Below are positions 44,926-54,023 of a DNA stretch of 64,000 nt, piece by piece. The DNA comes from Woeseia sp. Its GTDB lineage: Bacteria > Pseudomonadota > Gammaproteobacteria > Steroidobacterales > Woeseiaceae. How positions within the stretch are numbered: position 1 is the stretch's first letter; each line of letters starts with the position of its first letter. The notes below the pieces were generated by a model that was not told the origin of the DNA, ran no database searches, and saw only the letters and a program-made list of their open reading frames with translations. The translations under genes and the position numbers were made by a program. The DNA is taken from NCBI GenBank assembly GCA_021773015.1, contig JAJFKW010000001.1:3455305-3519304 (forward strand), written 5' to 3'.

Positions 44926-46398
44926 ATGAATTTAATTGCACTGCCTTCCTCCAAGGAAGCGAAAAGTATAGCCGCTGTCTTCGTTGATTGCGGCTATTCA
45001 GAAGCTGCGTTAATAGAGCGTCTTGGTCGCTCGGCGCCCCCAACCGGCGATGACCTGCAGATAATGTTGCATCTCACTGCCGAGGCGACCACAACAAATA
45101 CACTAATTCGGCTTTTTCTAATGGGCCAAGAGCTTGCCGCCGATATTGTCCAGTCCGCTTTGCCGGAATCATTTCGCACGCTTTGCGAGCGTTTTGGTTT
45201 ACTGCAACAGTCGGGCAATCAATATCGAGCAAGCATCGCCATCGTACCGGTCGGTGAATTCTTGATCGCTTCCGACGCTTTTCAGCTGCTTGCAACAGAG
45301 CAGGCAAGCGAATTTGTTTTGCCGGCCAGTACACATTCAGCGAATTTCTTGCGGAAGCTAATTTTGCCAGGCGATGCAGTCGATGCGTTGGATCTGGGTG
45401 CCGGCTGCGGGATTCACGCGCTGTTTCTGTCTAAGCAGAGCGAACAGGTTGTTGCCAGCGACATAAGCGAGCGTGCAATTCGGTATATCGAGTTTAATGC
45501 TTTGTTAAATGATCGAGATAACATCACCGCGGTACGCAGCGATCGATTTGCAGGCCTCGACGGGAAGAAATTTGACCACATTGTTAGTAACCCCCCGTTT
45601 GTTCCTGGTCCGGGCGGCGAGTACACCTATCGTGATTCGCAATTAGAGTTGGACGAATTCTGCAGCAAACTGGCAGCGGAAGCGGCCGACCATTTGAAAC
45701 CCGGCGGACTTTTTCAGATGTTGTGTGAGTGGGTGGAAATTCAGGGTGAGCAGTGGAGCGAGCGTCTTGCGGGATGGTTCGAGGATGCGGGATGCGATAG
45801 TTGGATTCTACACAGCTTGCCGGTAATCCCTGCAAATTATGTCGCAAAGCGCCTCACGGATATTGGCAACTCGGATAACGATATCGGACAAGCATTCGAC
45901 AAATGGGTTAAATACTTGACCGATCGACACGTCGTAGCGATTCATCCAGGAATGGTCGTCATAAGAAAGCGCCAGGGCAATAACTGGTTTCACGTGCATG
46001 ATTTCGCGAGCGACGTAGAAGACGGAGCTGGCGCTGCAGTTGCAAGCGCGATTTCCGCCTGTGACTGCATTTATGAGTTTACGGATCAACAATTATTGGA
46101 CAGTGTTGTGATTTTGTCGCCACAACTCAGATTGGAGCAGTCATTTGAGCGCGCCGAAAATGCTTGGGCGCCTGGGCAGTCTGTGTTGAGTTTGAGCGGA
46201 GGCCTACCGCTGGTCGCCGAAGTCGATATGGCGGTGTTGGCGTTTCTCAATCAACTCGACGGCAATCGAACAATTCGTGACTGTGCAGCAAAATTTTCCG
46301 ATGCCGCGAACGCCGAAGCTTCAAAGGTGGAGGCGGATTTTCTGCCGATCATTCGTATGTTCATGGGCCGAGGATTTATTATTCAGCCTGCCGCATAG
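44926..46398 (+). CDS. class I SAM methyltransferase with N-terminal helical and C-terminal winged-helix domains
   Basis: 490 residues. A helical N-terminal domain (1-140) precedes the SAM fold with motif I LDLGAGCGIHALFLSK (155-170), the acidic ASDIS end of strand two, and the NPPF motif (222-225) shared by N6-adenine and HemK-type glutamine methyltransferases. After a middle region, the last 70 residues (EVDMAVLAFLNQLDGNRTIRDCAAKF..) look like a small winged helix resembling PqqD-like domains. NPPF suggests methylation of a planar amide or amine nitrogen, so the target may be a protein Gln, an RNA or a DNA base. It stands alone between the BNR gene and a terminator. Target unknown. Confidence 0.78.
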   Translation: MNLIALPSSKEAKSIAAVFVDCGYSEAALIERLGRSAPPTGDDLQIMLHLTAEATTTNTLIRLFLMGQELAADIVQSALPESFRTLCERFGLLQQSGNQYRASIAIVPVGEFLIASDAFQLLATEQASEFVLPASTHSANFLRKLILPGDAVDALDLGAGCGIHALFLSKQSEQVVASDISERAIRYIEFNALLNDRDNITAVRSDRFAGLDGKKFDHIVSNPPFVPGPGGEYTYRDSQLELDEFCSKLAAEAADHLKPGGLFQMLCEWVEIQGEQWSERLAGWFEDAGCDSWILHSLPVIPANYVAKRLTDIGNSDNDIGQAFDKWVKYLTDRHVVAIHPGMVVIRKRQGNNWFHVHDFASDVEDGAGAAVASAISACDCIYEFTDQQLLDSVVILSPQLRLEQSFERAENAWAPGQSVLSLSGGLPLVAEVDMAVLAFLNQLDGNRTIRDCAAKFSDAANAEASKVEADFLPIIRMFMGRGFIIQPAA

Positions 46399-46440
46399 TT
46401 GTCGTGCAAATATTGATGACCGAGTAAGAATTTGAGACAA

Positions 46441-46469
46441 AAAAAGAGCGGCAATCGCCGCTCTTTTTT
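46441..46469. terminator. strong bidirectional intrinsic terminator
   Basis: AAAAAGAGCGGC, loop AATC, GCCGCTCTTTTT: a perfect 12-bp stem with flanking A- and T-runs, so it can end transcription in both directions. It lies between the rightward methyltransferase gene and the leftward TonB receptor gene. Confidence 0.92.
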
Positions 46470-46487
46470 ATGCTGCTCGAGCTAGTC

Positions 46488-48908
46488 TTAGTCACCCCAG
46501 TCAACACGCAAGCGTAATCCGTACTCTCGTGGACGGTTAACGTTGACGCGATTCCTGCCGAAGAATGTGTCATGGAAGAACACGTCGTTATAAAGCTCGG
46601 CGCGTTCGTCAGTAATGTTATTCACGAATGCCTGCAGTTCCCACTTATCCCCGGTTAACCCAATCTTTAGATCACCGATGGCATATGAGGATTGGACTCG
46701 AGTCGGTGTGGACGCTGTTAACGGCGCGGCCTCAGGGAAAAATTCCAGCTGAGAAATAGAGTCGCTTTGGTAGGTGTATTGCAGTCGTGCGTACATTTGA
46801 CCGTCGGAAACGAAATTGACCGGCCAGTTGTATTGTGCGAAACCGTTAACTTTCCATTCCGGCGTATTCGGCAGACGCGTGCCCTCCGGCACAACGGTGG
46901 TGACCGTGAATTCCTCGGCTGTTTCTGCCTGAACGTAGGTTCCATTCAAACCAAGATCGAGGTTTTCGCCAGCGATTGCACGTAAGTCAAATTCAACACC
47001 AACCTGCTCAGCATCTCCGACATTGGCAACGACAACCTGAAAATTCTGGTTGCACGGATCTGTTTCACGCGATTCGCCGGGTCCGCAAGGTTGGAAGCTT
47101 GGGTCGATTGTCTCGATTTGATAATTTTCCCACTGCATGAAAAACGCGGTGACATTCAATTGAACACGCCCTTCGTTCCAGCGTGTTTTGGCACCTATCT
47201 CGAAGTTCTTTAGCTTGTCTGGCTGGAACGCAAGCGGGAATATCGTTAATTCCTCGGCGACTCGATTGCGGTTTGCACCTCCTGAGCGGAAGCCTTCAGA
47301 GTAAAGACCGTAGAGCATGCGCTCGTCGTCAATTCGGTAGGTAACAGACACTTTTGGCACGACGTCGCTGTTGCCGCCTTCCACATCCGCAAAACTCGGA
47401 TGTGCAGCGGTGCCGGTAAGGAAAGGTTTGTCCACAAAGTAGATTCGATCCTGATTCTGATCGAAGTATCGCAGGCCAACTTCGGCAGACCATTGATCGT
47501 TAAAATCCATGCTGAAGTTGCCGAATACCGCCCATTGGTCCCATTGAGTGTCGTCAACCGATAACCACCATGACGGGTCTACACCCGATGGTGTGTATCC
47601 ATAGCCCACCGTCCAAGTGTAATAGGAGAGTGTATCCAGGAATTCCGGGGTGACCGCGCGATATTGCCAGAATTCAGTTTTGTCCTCGTAAAATGCGCCA
47701 AAGACCGCACGATAATTCTCACCGGTTTTCGACAGGCGGAATTCCTGGGTAAAGCGCGTGTTTTCCTGAATCTGCGAGTTGAAACCAACCGTGTCCTGAT
47801 TTGCCCGCGAGTCTCCAGACCAGCAATAGGTCGCATACGCCGGGCAGAAGTTGTAATTGAAATAGGCGGAATAGGTTGTTCGATCAAATATGTAATCGAT
47901 ATCGCGCTCGAAGTAGCTTGTGGCTGACAGAAAATCGAAACCATCGCCAAAACTGCCTTCTATCGTTAGTGCGCCTTGATACCAACTATCATCTCGAGTG
48001 TCTTTGAAGAATTTGATGGTTTGCAGGTCGCCAACGCCAGGGTCGTAGTCGTTACGACCTTCGGCCTGCGAGTCTTGGTAAATGACCGCAGCGGTGGCAG
48101 ACCATTCCTCATTCATGAACCACTTGGCAGAAACACGACCTCCCACGTGATCCACTTCGTTGATATCGTCCTGGACGATTGCACTGTTATCTTTAAGACC
48201 AAGCTGCGGAGAGACACCAAATACGTTGTCGACAAATCCGCCATCGGTCGCCGAGAAGCCGACAATACGAATCGCAAATTTGTCTTCAACCAGCGGCATA
48301 TTGAGCATGCCACTGATCTCGTAACTTTCGCTGGATTCTGAACCTGTGCGAATCATCACGTCGCCAAATGCAGAGAAGCCCGTAGGGTCTGGTTTGTTGG
48401 TGATAATTCTTAGCGTGCCGGATTGCGAACTATCGCCATACAGCGTGCCCTGAGGACCAGCAAGTGATTCCACGCGCTCGATGTCGACCATGCGTGGCTC
48501 TGGATTAATGGAGAACTGCGTCAGCGGTTGCTCATCGATATAAAGGGCTGCTGACGAAGCTGCGATAAATGCACCGGGATTATCCGAAACGCCGCGGAAA
48601 ATAATCTTGTTAGCGCCTGCAGTACCGCCAACGAAGTTTACGCTCGGCAGAAAGCGCACTACGTCTTCGAGATTCGCTAGTCCCTGGCGTTTTAGGTCAT
48701 CGCCTGTTATTGCCTGCACGCTCGCGGAAACGTCTTGCAAGCTCTCCGCGCGCTTGCGTGCGGTTACGGTGATTTCTTCAATGCCGACGGATTCTTTATC
48801 CTGTGCTTGCGCGTTACCTGTTTGGCCGCTAAGTGCCATGGATACGGCGACGGCGATTGTGCTCTTGACGGGGATTGTTGCTTTGCTCTGAAAATCCGAT
48901 GTGGCCAT
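46488..48908 (-). CDS. TonB-dependent outer-membrane receptor
   Basis: 806 residues. A long signal region ends at NAQAQD, then the TonB box EEITVTARKR, plug segments SLQDVSASVQAITGDDLKRQGL, FRGVSDNPGA and GPQGTLYGDSSQSGTLRI. The barrel continues to YGLRLRVDWGD. Its plug starts like that of the receptor at 30 kb, and both belong to the large TBDR class common in marine bacteria, but the barrels differ and the cargo cannot be guessed. It is alone on its strand, with a palindrome overlapping its predicted -35 and a second hairpin further upstream. An AspH-like oxygenase is divergent from it. Confidence 0.94.
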   Translation of the reverse strand: MATSDFQSKATIPVKSTIAVAVSMALSGQTGNAQAQDKESVGIEEITVTARKRAESLQDVSASVQAITGDDLKRQGLANLEDVVRFLPSVNFVGGTAGANKIIFRGVSDNPGAFIAASSAALYIDEQPLTQFSINPEPRMVDIERVESLAGPQGTLYGDSSQSGTLRIITNKPDPTGFSAFGDVMIRTGSESSESYEISGMLNMPLVEDKFAIRIVGFSATDGGFVDNVFGVSPQLGLKDNSAIVQDDINEVDHVGGRVSAKWFMNEEWSATAAVIYQDSQAEGRNDYDPGVGDLQTIKFFKDTRDDSWYQGALTIEGSFGDGFDFLSATSYFERDIDYIFDRTTYSAYFNYNFCPAYATYCWSGDSRANQDTVGFNSQIQENTRFTQEFRLSKTGENYRAVFGAFYEDKTEFWQYRAVTPEFLDTLSYYTWTVGYGYTPSGVDPSWWLSVDDTQWDQWAVFGNFSMDFNDQWSAEVGLRYFDQNQDRIYFVDKPFLTGTAAHPSFADVEGGNSDVVPKVSVTYRIDDERMLYGLYSEGFRSGGANRNRVAEELTIFPLAFQPDKLKNFEIGAKTRWNEGRVQLNVTAFFMQWENYQIETIDPSFQPCGPGESRETDPCNQNFQVVVANVGDAEQVGVEFDLRAIAGENLDLGLNGTYVQAETAEEFTVTTVVPEGTRLPNTPEWKVNGFAQYNWPVNFVSDGQMYARLQYTYQSDSISQLEFFPEAAPLTASTPTRVQSSYAIGDLKIGLTGDKWELQAFVNNITDERAELYNDVFFHDTFFGRNRVNVNRPREYGLRLRVDWGD

Positions 48909-48931
48909 TGACTAATTCCCGATGCGGTTTA

Positions 48932-48967
48932 TAGATAATTACTCGTGAATACTAATTCAAGAATTAG
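48932..48967 (-). promoter_or_regulatory. TonB-receptor promoter with overlapping 16-bp palindrome
   Basis: On the minus strand TTGAAT (48955-48960) and TATCTA (48932-48937) stand 17 bases apart. The perfect palindrome CTAATTC-AA-GAATTAG at 48952-48967 covers the -35. A repressor bound there would block RNA polymerase, a usual way to control nutrient receptors. The palindrome is certain; its use is inferred. Confidence 0.5.
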
Positions 48968-49013
48968 CTATCGCCAAGCGCCGCCCGCGCTTGATTTGTA
49001 ACAATCTACGATG

Positions 49014-49037
49014 ATTTGTTGCGAAAAAGCAACAAAT
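49014..49037. repeat. perfect inverted repeat in the TonB receptor / AspH intergenic region
   Basis: ATTTGTTGC and GCAACAAAT, 9-bp arms around GAAAAA. There is no T-run. The 338-base gap between the two divergent genes otherwise holds only the promoters listed here. Confidence 0.6.
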
Positions 49038-49184
49038 GGGAATCGCAGGCAAAGCCCTATTCCCTATAGATAGTATAAAAGCACCGGATCGCTGCCAATG
49101 ATCCCATATGCACAGATACCACAGTGGGCGTCGACCCCACTATGTGACATATAGGGAGTCGCAAAAAGGCCAGAATACGTCGCC

Positions 49185-49212
49185 TTGCAAAGCACGAAAG
49201 ATTTGCTACCTT
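49185..49212 (+). promoter_or_regulatory. promoter for the AspH-like gene
   Basis: TTGCAA (49185-49190), 16-base spacer, TACCTT (49207-49212), with TG at 49204-49205 as an extended -10. It ends 34 bases before the ATG. The hexamers match the consensus only in part. Confidence 0.35.
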
Positions 49213-49246
49213 GCGTTTCCGTACCGCTGATCGTCAAACAACATCT

Positions 49247-49807
49247 ATGAATATTGAGCAAGCAATGAAGCAACTGGGCGATGTCGATATCGAGTCGTTG
49301 CAGCGGGCAGTCGTCGCATTGGATGACGAAGCGTGGGCTTCGAATAGTCTGCGGCAGGACGAATATGAGGTTCATCGGCAAACACAGTCGGTTGTGCTCG
49401 TTTTCTGTGACGGCACGATTGAGGATCTCGAAGTGCGACAGTCTGACGGCTGGGGATCATTGGCAGATGTTGCAGTGCCGGTCATGCATGACATCATTGC
49501 GCGGTTTTACTCTCCTGGCGGCACGATTATTCGAGCGATGGCGGCGAAGCTACCAGCCGGTGGCAGGATAAATCCACATTTTGATGCCGACCAGACATTT
49601 CACCGAAGCCATCGCATTCATGTGCCAATCACGACCAATGCGCGCGTTCGATTCATGATTGACGGCAAGCCGCATCAGATGCGAGTCGGCAACGCCTACG
49701 AGATTAATAACCAGAAAACGCACAGTGTAATGAACAGTGGCAGTGACGATCGCATTACATTTATTTTTGACTACATGCCAAAAGATTTTATTGCTGCGAA
49801 CCGGTAA
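49247..49807 (+). CDS. aspartyl/asparaginyl beta-hydroxylase-like 2-oxoglutarate oxygenase
   Basis: 186-residue jelly-roll dioxygenase of the AspH type. Iron ligands are H111 and H159 (in NPHFDADQTF and NNQKTHSVMN), with D113 possibly a third. R169 in DDRITFIFD probably binds 2-oxoglutarate. The SHRIHVPITTNARVRFMIDG strand fits the family fold. The ATG at 49247 was chosen; an upstream start at 49211 would overlap the promoter. It is convergent with the TPR-sulfotransferase gene 27 bases away and divergent from the TonB receptor. It may hydroxylate a protein or peptide side chain; the substrate is not known, and a link to the receptor is unproven. Confidence 0.88.
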   Translation: MNIEQAMKQLGDVDIESLQRAVVALDDEAWASNSLRQDEYEVHRQTQSVVLVFCDGTIEDLEVRQSDGWGSLADVAVPVMHDIIARFYSPGGTIIRAMAAKLPAGGRINPHFDADQTFHRSHRIHVPITTNARVRFMIDGKPHQMRVGNAYEINNQKTHSVMNSGSDDRITFIFDYMPKDFIAANR

Positions 49808-49834
49808 GTTCATATTTGGGGGCTGCGTCAAACG

Positions 49835-51853
49835 TCAAAAAGACTCTGGTTGCCATTCTTTCGGCAACTCGCGGAGCAACGGTTCGAGCACCTCAATCAA
49901 CGGTCCGAGGTGATTTTCGTATTTTCGCCACAATTGGACTGAGCTGGCATAGATTGGCTTTCTAACCTGTTCCGAGCTTGCTGTTTTCACCGCGCGATCG
50001 GTTTCCCAAAATCTCAGGCAAGCCTCTTCGAACGGCAAATCGCAATGCTCCAACATCCGCCGAATTTGCGTATCGGTATCGCCGACAACCTCTTCATATT
50101 GAACCTGCAACACTTTTCCGGGCAGTACGTCATGCCAATGATCCATCAGCCGAACATACTGCAAGTAAAATTCACCAAGTTCATAGAGATCGTAGGTAAA
50201 CGGCTGTCCACGAGCGAATAACTGCTTGAAGCTGCCCAAGCAACTGTCCAGCGGATGACGGCGTGCGTCGATAAACTTGGCTTGCGGAAGAATCAAATGC
50301 ACGAAACCTACGTGAACAAAATTATTCGGCATCTTGTCGGTAAAGTTTGCTACACCGCCAAGCCGGTGGCGCTCAACCCTGCGCAAATAATCGGCGCCGT
50401 GTTCGGCAAATTTGTCAGGCTGACAGTTTTCGATAGCCAGAGGATAAGCCGCCAACTGTCCTTCCGCATTGCCAACCTGACGGGCTACCCGCCCTAAATC
50501 AGGCAGTTCATGCGTCCCCTCCACCAACGAGTGGCTGGCGAGTATTTGTTCTATCAAGGTGGAGCCGGAGCGTGGCAAACCAACGATAAAAATCGGCGTG
50601 TCGCCGACGTGCCCCAGGCCTTGCCACTGATTAAGAAATGCTTTGCTAAATACGCGAATGAAAGTATCGTGTTGATCGATTGTGCGCACCGGGTCGTAGG
50701 ACTCATGTTGGCGGCGGGTCTGATTGCCTAGCGCGTAGTATTCAAAAGCCTTGTCGTAGTCACCTTTGTCTTCGAATGCTTTGCCTAGAGAGAACAGAAA
50801 GTTAGCGCGCGGTTCGTCGCCTAGCGCTTCATTGGCGGCGTGCGTCTTCATGACGTCGATTTCATCGTCTGCGAAGCGAAATGTCTTCAAATTGGCCAAG
50901 CTGAAATAGGCTTCGCCATGCTCCGGATTGTGCTCAATGCAAGTGCGGTAAGCAGCGATCGCGTTCGGTTGATTACCGACAGTTTTCAATACATGTCCCA
51001 ATCCGGCGAGTGCGCCAGGACTTCCGGGGTCTCTCTTAACCGCTTGATTGAACAATTTGGTGGCTTCTTCATGGCGGCCCGCCATCGCCGCGCTGGTACC
51101 TGCTGCCGCAAACGGGTTTGCTTTATCAGGTTCGATCTGGCGCGCTTGCTTGTAGGCTTCAAGCGCCTCGTCCGTGCGATCCTGCTCTTGTAGAGCCAGG
51201 CCTAAATCCATCCATCCCTGGAAGAAAGCTGGCGCTAATTCAAGCGCCTTGTTTAGCAGTACTTCAGCATCGCCCCATTGTTTGGCGCGCATAGCGATGC
51301 CGGCGAGCAGGCGCAGTGCATCGACGTTTTGCGGATCTTGGCGCAATACGTCACGATAAATTTTTTCGGCGTCGACGACATCGCCCATGCGCTGCAATTG
51401 GAGCCCTTTGATTAGCTCCTCGCGATGCGGTGTCAGCTTGAACGATTCTTCAAAAGCCTTGCTCGCGTCATTGTCGCGACCCAGACCCGCGAGCACCTTG
51501 CCTCTCTTTGCGCGAATACTCGCACTGTCAGGCTCTAGAGTCGCCGCCGTATTGAGTGATTCCAGCGCTTCAAAGAGCTTGCCCTGCAATACATACGCCT
51601 CAGCCAACCCCTCGTGGGCGCGAGAAAAGCGCGGATACATTTTTGCCGCGCGCCAGAGCGTGTGTTCTGCATCTTCCCCACGTTTTTGTTTGATCAGCGA
51701 TGCGCCGAGCAGACAGAGTAAATTGGCGTCGCGCGGGAACTCGCTGAGTGAGTTACGGCAAATTTGTTCCGCCATTGAGAAGTCGCCAGCATGCATAAAA
51801 ACAACGGCTCGTTCGAACGATGCCTTGGGTGAGTTTTGCGGTTGATCTTGCAA
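49835..51853 (-). CDS. TPR-repeat sulfotransferase
   Basis: 672 residues. About ten tetratricopeptide repeats fill 10-390 (for example DAEHTLWRAAKMYPRFSRAHEGLAEAY). A sulfotransferase domain follows at 415-660, with the 5'-phosphosulfate loop IFIVGLPRSGSTLIEQIL (421-438) and the 3'-phosphate segment DARRHPLDSCLGSFKQLF. It uses PAPS to sulfate a hydroxyl or amine, with the TPRs probably holding a protein or peptide acceptor. The reading begins with TTG at 51853 and has no clear ribosome site; an ATG at 51796 is a shorter choice. It is 72 bases after the Mpo1-like gene on the same strand. Acceptor unknown. Confidence 0.9.
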   Translation of the reverse strand: MQDQPQNSPKASFERAVVFMHAGDFSMAEQICRNSLSEFPRDANLLCLLGASLIKQKRGEDAEHTLWRAAKMYPRFSRAHEGLAEAYVLQGKLFEALESLNTAATLEPDSASIRAKRGKVLAGLGRDNDASKAFEESFKLTPHREELIKGLQLQRMGDVVDAEKIYRDVLRQDPQNVDALRLLAGIAMRAKQWGDAEVLLNKALELAPAFFQGWMDLGLALQEQDRTDEALEAYKQARQIEPDKANPFAAAGTSAAMAGRHEEATKLFNQAVKRDPGSPGALAGLGHVLKTVGNQPNAIAAYRTCIEHNPEHGEAYFSLANLKTFRFADDEIDVMKTHAANEALGDEPRANFLFSLGKAFEDKGDYDKAFEYYALGNQTRRQHESYDPVRTIDQHDTFIRVFSKAFLNQWQGLGHVGDTPIFIVGLPRSGSTLIEQILASHSLVEGTHELPDLGRVARQVGNAEGQLAAYPLAIENCQPDKFAEHGADYLRRVERHRLGGVANFTDKMPNNFVHVGFVHLILPQAKFIDARRHPLDSCLGSFKQLFARGQPFTYDLYELGEFYLQYVRLMDHWHDVLPGKVLQVQYEEVVGDTDTQIRRMLEHCDLPFEEACLRFWETDRAVKTASSEQVRKPIYASSVQLWRKYENHLGPLIEVLEPLLRELPKEWQPESF

Positions 51854-51925
51854 GATTTGAATTCGCCGAGTGAGGAGCTATATGGCGAAGTTTGACAAGG
51901 ATATCGGCGCGAGCCAAGTTTTGCC

Positions 51926-52456
51926 CTATGCGGTTCCCGCCCGTTCCTGTCGTTGGCGCTCCACCTGGGCTTTGACGGAATCGAACAAGTCCCCGCGCAG
52001 GCCGATCAGATGAAAAATCTCAACGACTGTGAAGAAGGGCGCCGCCAAATTCGCCTGAATAGGGTGATGTACCAGTACCGGCATGGACTTTTCGACTGCA
52101 TGACCGACGAACTGCGCTAAATAGCCGCCGAAAAAGCACGCTGCCGCAATGATTGTCGATGTGCTGCCGAAGCCTGAAAGTTTTAGCGCCAGCGCGGCGA
52201 GGCCGAAGCCAAAAATAAGAAATACGAGCGCGAAGGTCTTGTCGAGCGTCATATAAAACAAAAAAGTGGCGAACAAGACGAGATGCGCAAGCGTCGCGGT
52301 GAATGGTCCGATCTCGATCGCAAACCATGACAACGGGATGAAAACGCCAAGCATGATCGTGGGTATGCCAATCAAATGCACTGCGACATTGAACGGATGC
52401 TGGTGCGCAGCGGCGTAGCCGGTGAGCATTTTCATCAACTTTGAGTCTTCACCCAT
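51926..52456 (-). CDS. Mpo1-like (DUF962) membrane protein
   Basis: 176 residues with about four membrane helices. It matches the DUF962/YGL010w family, whose yeast member Mpo1 is an iron-dependent dioxygenase in alpha-oxidation of 2-hydroxy fatty acids. The family His residues are visible in AAAHQHPFNVAVHLIGIP (N-terminal), the central GHAVEKSMP and the LVHHPIQANLAAPFFTVVEI end. The bacterial members are mostly uncharacterised, so lipid hydroxy-acid breakdown is only a transferred idea. It begins with ATG and is probably co-transcribed with the sulfotransferase gene below it. It is divergent from the YiiX-like gene. Confidence 0.85.
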   Translation of the reverse strand: MGEDSKLMKMLTGYAAAHQHPFNVAVHLIGIPTIMLGVFIPLSWFAIEIGPFTATLAHLVLFATFLFYMTLDKTFALVFLIFGFGLAALALKLSGFGSTSTIIAAACFFGGYLAQFVGHAVEKSMPVLVHHPIQANLAAPFFTVVEIFHLIGLRGDLFDSVKAQVERQRQERAGTA

Positions 52457-52582
52457 GTCGGCTAGCCTAGCAAAAAGCGCCGAAATGCGCCCGTCAATCG
52501 ACGATATGTGACCGAGTGGTCACTGTCGGCGCGTGGCAATCAACTATACTGCATAGCCTTATTTTTCGTGTCACGACGACCT

Positions 52583-53917
52583 ATGTCTATTGCACTGACT
52601 TCAACCTTGCGGGCGTTAATGGAAGCCGCTGAGCAACTCGAGCGCGAAGCGCCCGACGAGGCTGCGCGCCAGTTGATCATTGAACGCGGCGACTTTCGGC
52701 CAAACGAAGATGAAGCGATTGGTTATTGGTTTGCACAATTCTTGAGCGTTCGCGAGAGTTTGTGGAGCGTTATCGAGGACGTGCTTGACGCTTTGAACAA
52801 ACCCGTGAGTAAGATTCGCAGCCACCAAGATTGGAAATATTTCCTCGTCGGCTATGTTGCGATGTGCGTGCTTATCCGAATCGATCGGCTGTTGCTGTTT
52901 GAGGTCGGCCATCACAGCGTTATTCAACGCAAACTCAACGAGGCTTTTCCGGAGTACCGGATACCGCGCAAACAATACACGACGATATTTTCTGCGTTCG
53001 TCGATCATGGCAATATAACTGCAATTCGCGATGCCATACGGCTTGCCGAAGATAATCGTGAAGCACTAAACAAGCTAGCTGACGACAACGACGTTGGCTT
53101 CTTGGTGGCTCAACTCGACGCTCTGCAAAGCGCCGTGAATCCGAGTAAATTGAGCTATATCCGACGAGCCTGGCAGTACATTAGCCACAAATGGCGCCGA
53201 CGCGGCGTTGTTAGCGCGACCAATACACTTGCGAGCGTGCTTGAAGGTTTTGGCCGCACGGCGTCAGAACTCTACGACCCAAATAATAAGAGGGTTACTG
53301 AAGATAAACTGCAACAGGTGGCGGAATTATTGCAGCCGGGCGACGTTGTGGTTACGCGGCACGCGAAGGCTCTAACTAACCTGTTCTTACCCGGTTTCTG
53401 GCCGCATGCTGCGCTTTATATCGGCACACCAAAGGAACGAGAAGCAGTTGGCATCAACGCGGACTGGGCCAAAGAGCGGACTTGGGTCGGCGACATCTGC
53501 ATGCTGGAAGCGCGCAAAGACGGCGTGCGGTTTCGACCGCTGACCGACACTTTTTCCGTTGATGTTTTTGCATTGCTAAGACCGGCGATGAGTCAGGAAA
53601 ATATCTGTCGGGGGATAGAGCGGGCGGTGCTCCACGAGGGTAAGTTGTATAACTTCGACTTCGACTTCTTTAATTCCGACAAATTGGTGTGTACAGAGGT
53701 AATTTACCGCGCATACGACGGTTTGGAGCCCATCCAATTTCCATTGCACGAGCGCGCAAGCCGCAAAACCCTATCTGCAGAAGATCTCCTAGATTATGCG
53801 TTGGATTCGGGACATTTCGAGCCGTATGCGATATTCGGCGTTGCGGGCTGCAAGGACGACATAGTAACGGGCGATGCGGCAAAACAGTTGTTGATTAATA
53901 GCTACCGCAAGACATAA
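52583..53917 (+). CDS. YiiX/YebB-like (NlpC/P60 superfamily) cysteine hydrolase
   Basis: 444 residues from the ATG at 52583. The N-terminal half (1-230) is helical with no clear homologue named. The C-terminal half has the permuted papain-like fold of the YiiX group: GDVVVTRH opens it, the catalytic His H275 is in GFWPHAALYIG, and the catalytic Cys C370 is in SDKLVCTEVIYRAYDG. Members cleave or transfer amide or ester bonds on peptidoglycan or lipids. No signal peptide is apparent, so the site of action is unclear. An upstream start at 52508 would give 25 unlikely residues. It stands alone, divergent from the Mpo1-like gene. Confidence 0.85.
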   Translation: MSIALTSTLRALMEAAEQLEREAPDEAARQLIIERGDFRPNEDEAIGYWFAQFLSVRESLWSVIEDVLDALNKPVSKIRSHQDWKYFLVGYVAMCVLIRIDRLLLFEVGHHSVIQRKLNEAFPEYRIPRKQYTTIFSAFVDHGNITAIRDAIRLAEDNREALNKLADDNDVGFLVAQLDALQSAVNPSKLSYIRRAWQYISHKWRRRGVVSATNTLASVLEGFGRTASELYDPNNKRVTEDKLQQVAELLQPGDVVVTRHAKALTNLFLPGFWPHAALYIGTPKEREAVGINADWAKERTWVGDICMLEARKDGVRFRPLTDTFSVDVFALLRPAMSQENICRGIERAVLHEGKLYNFDFDFFNSDKLVCTEVIYRAYDGLEPIQFPLHERASRKTLSAEDLLDYALDSGHFEPYAIFGVAGCKDDIVTGDAAKQLLINSYRKT

Positions 53918-54023
53918 TTGCAACGCAGCATTAAGTCGAACTATTCCGCTTAGCGGGATCAAATAACAAGCGAAGCTTGCTCATCGTTTTGTATTGCGTT
54001 CGCAAATTAACCGAGGCGGGTCG

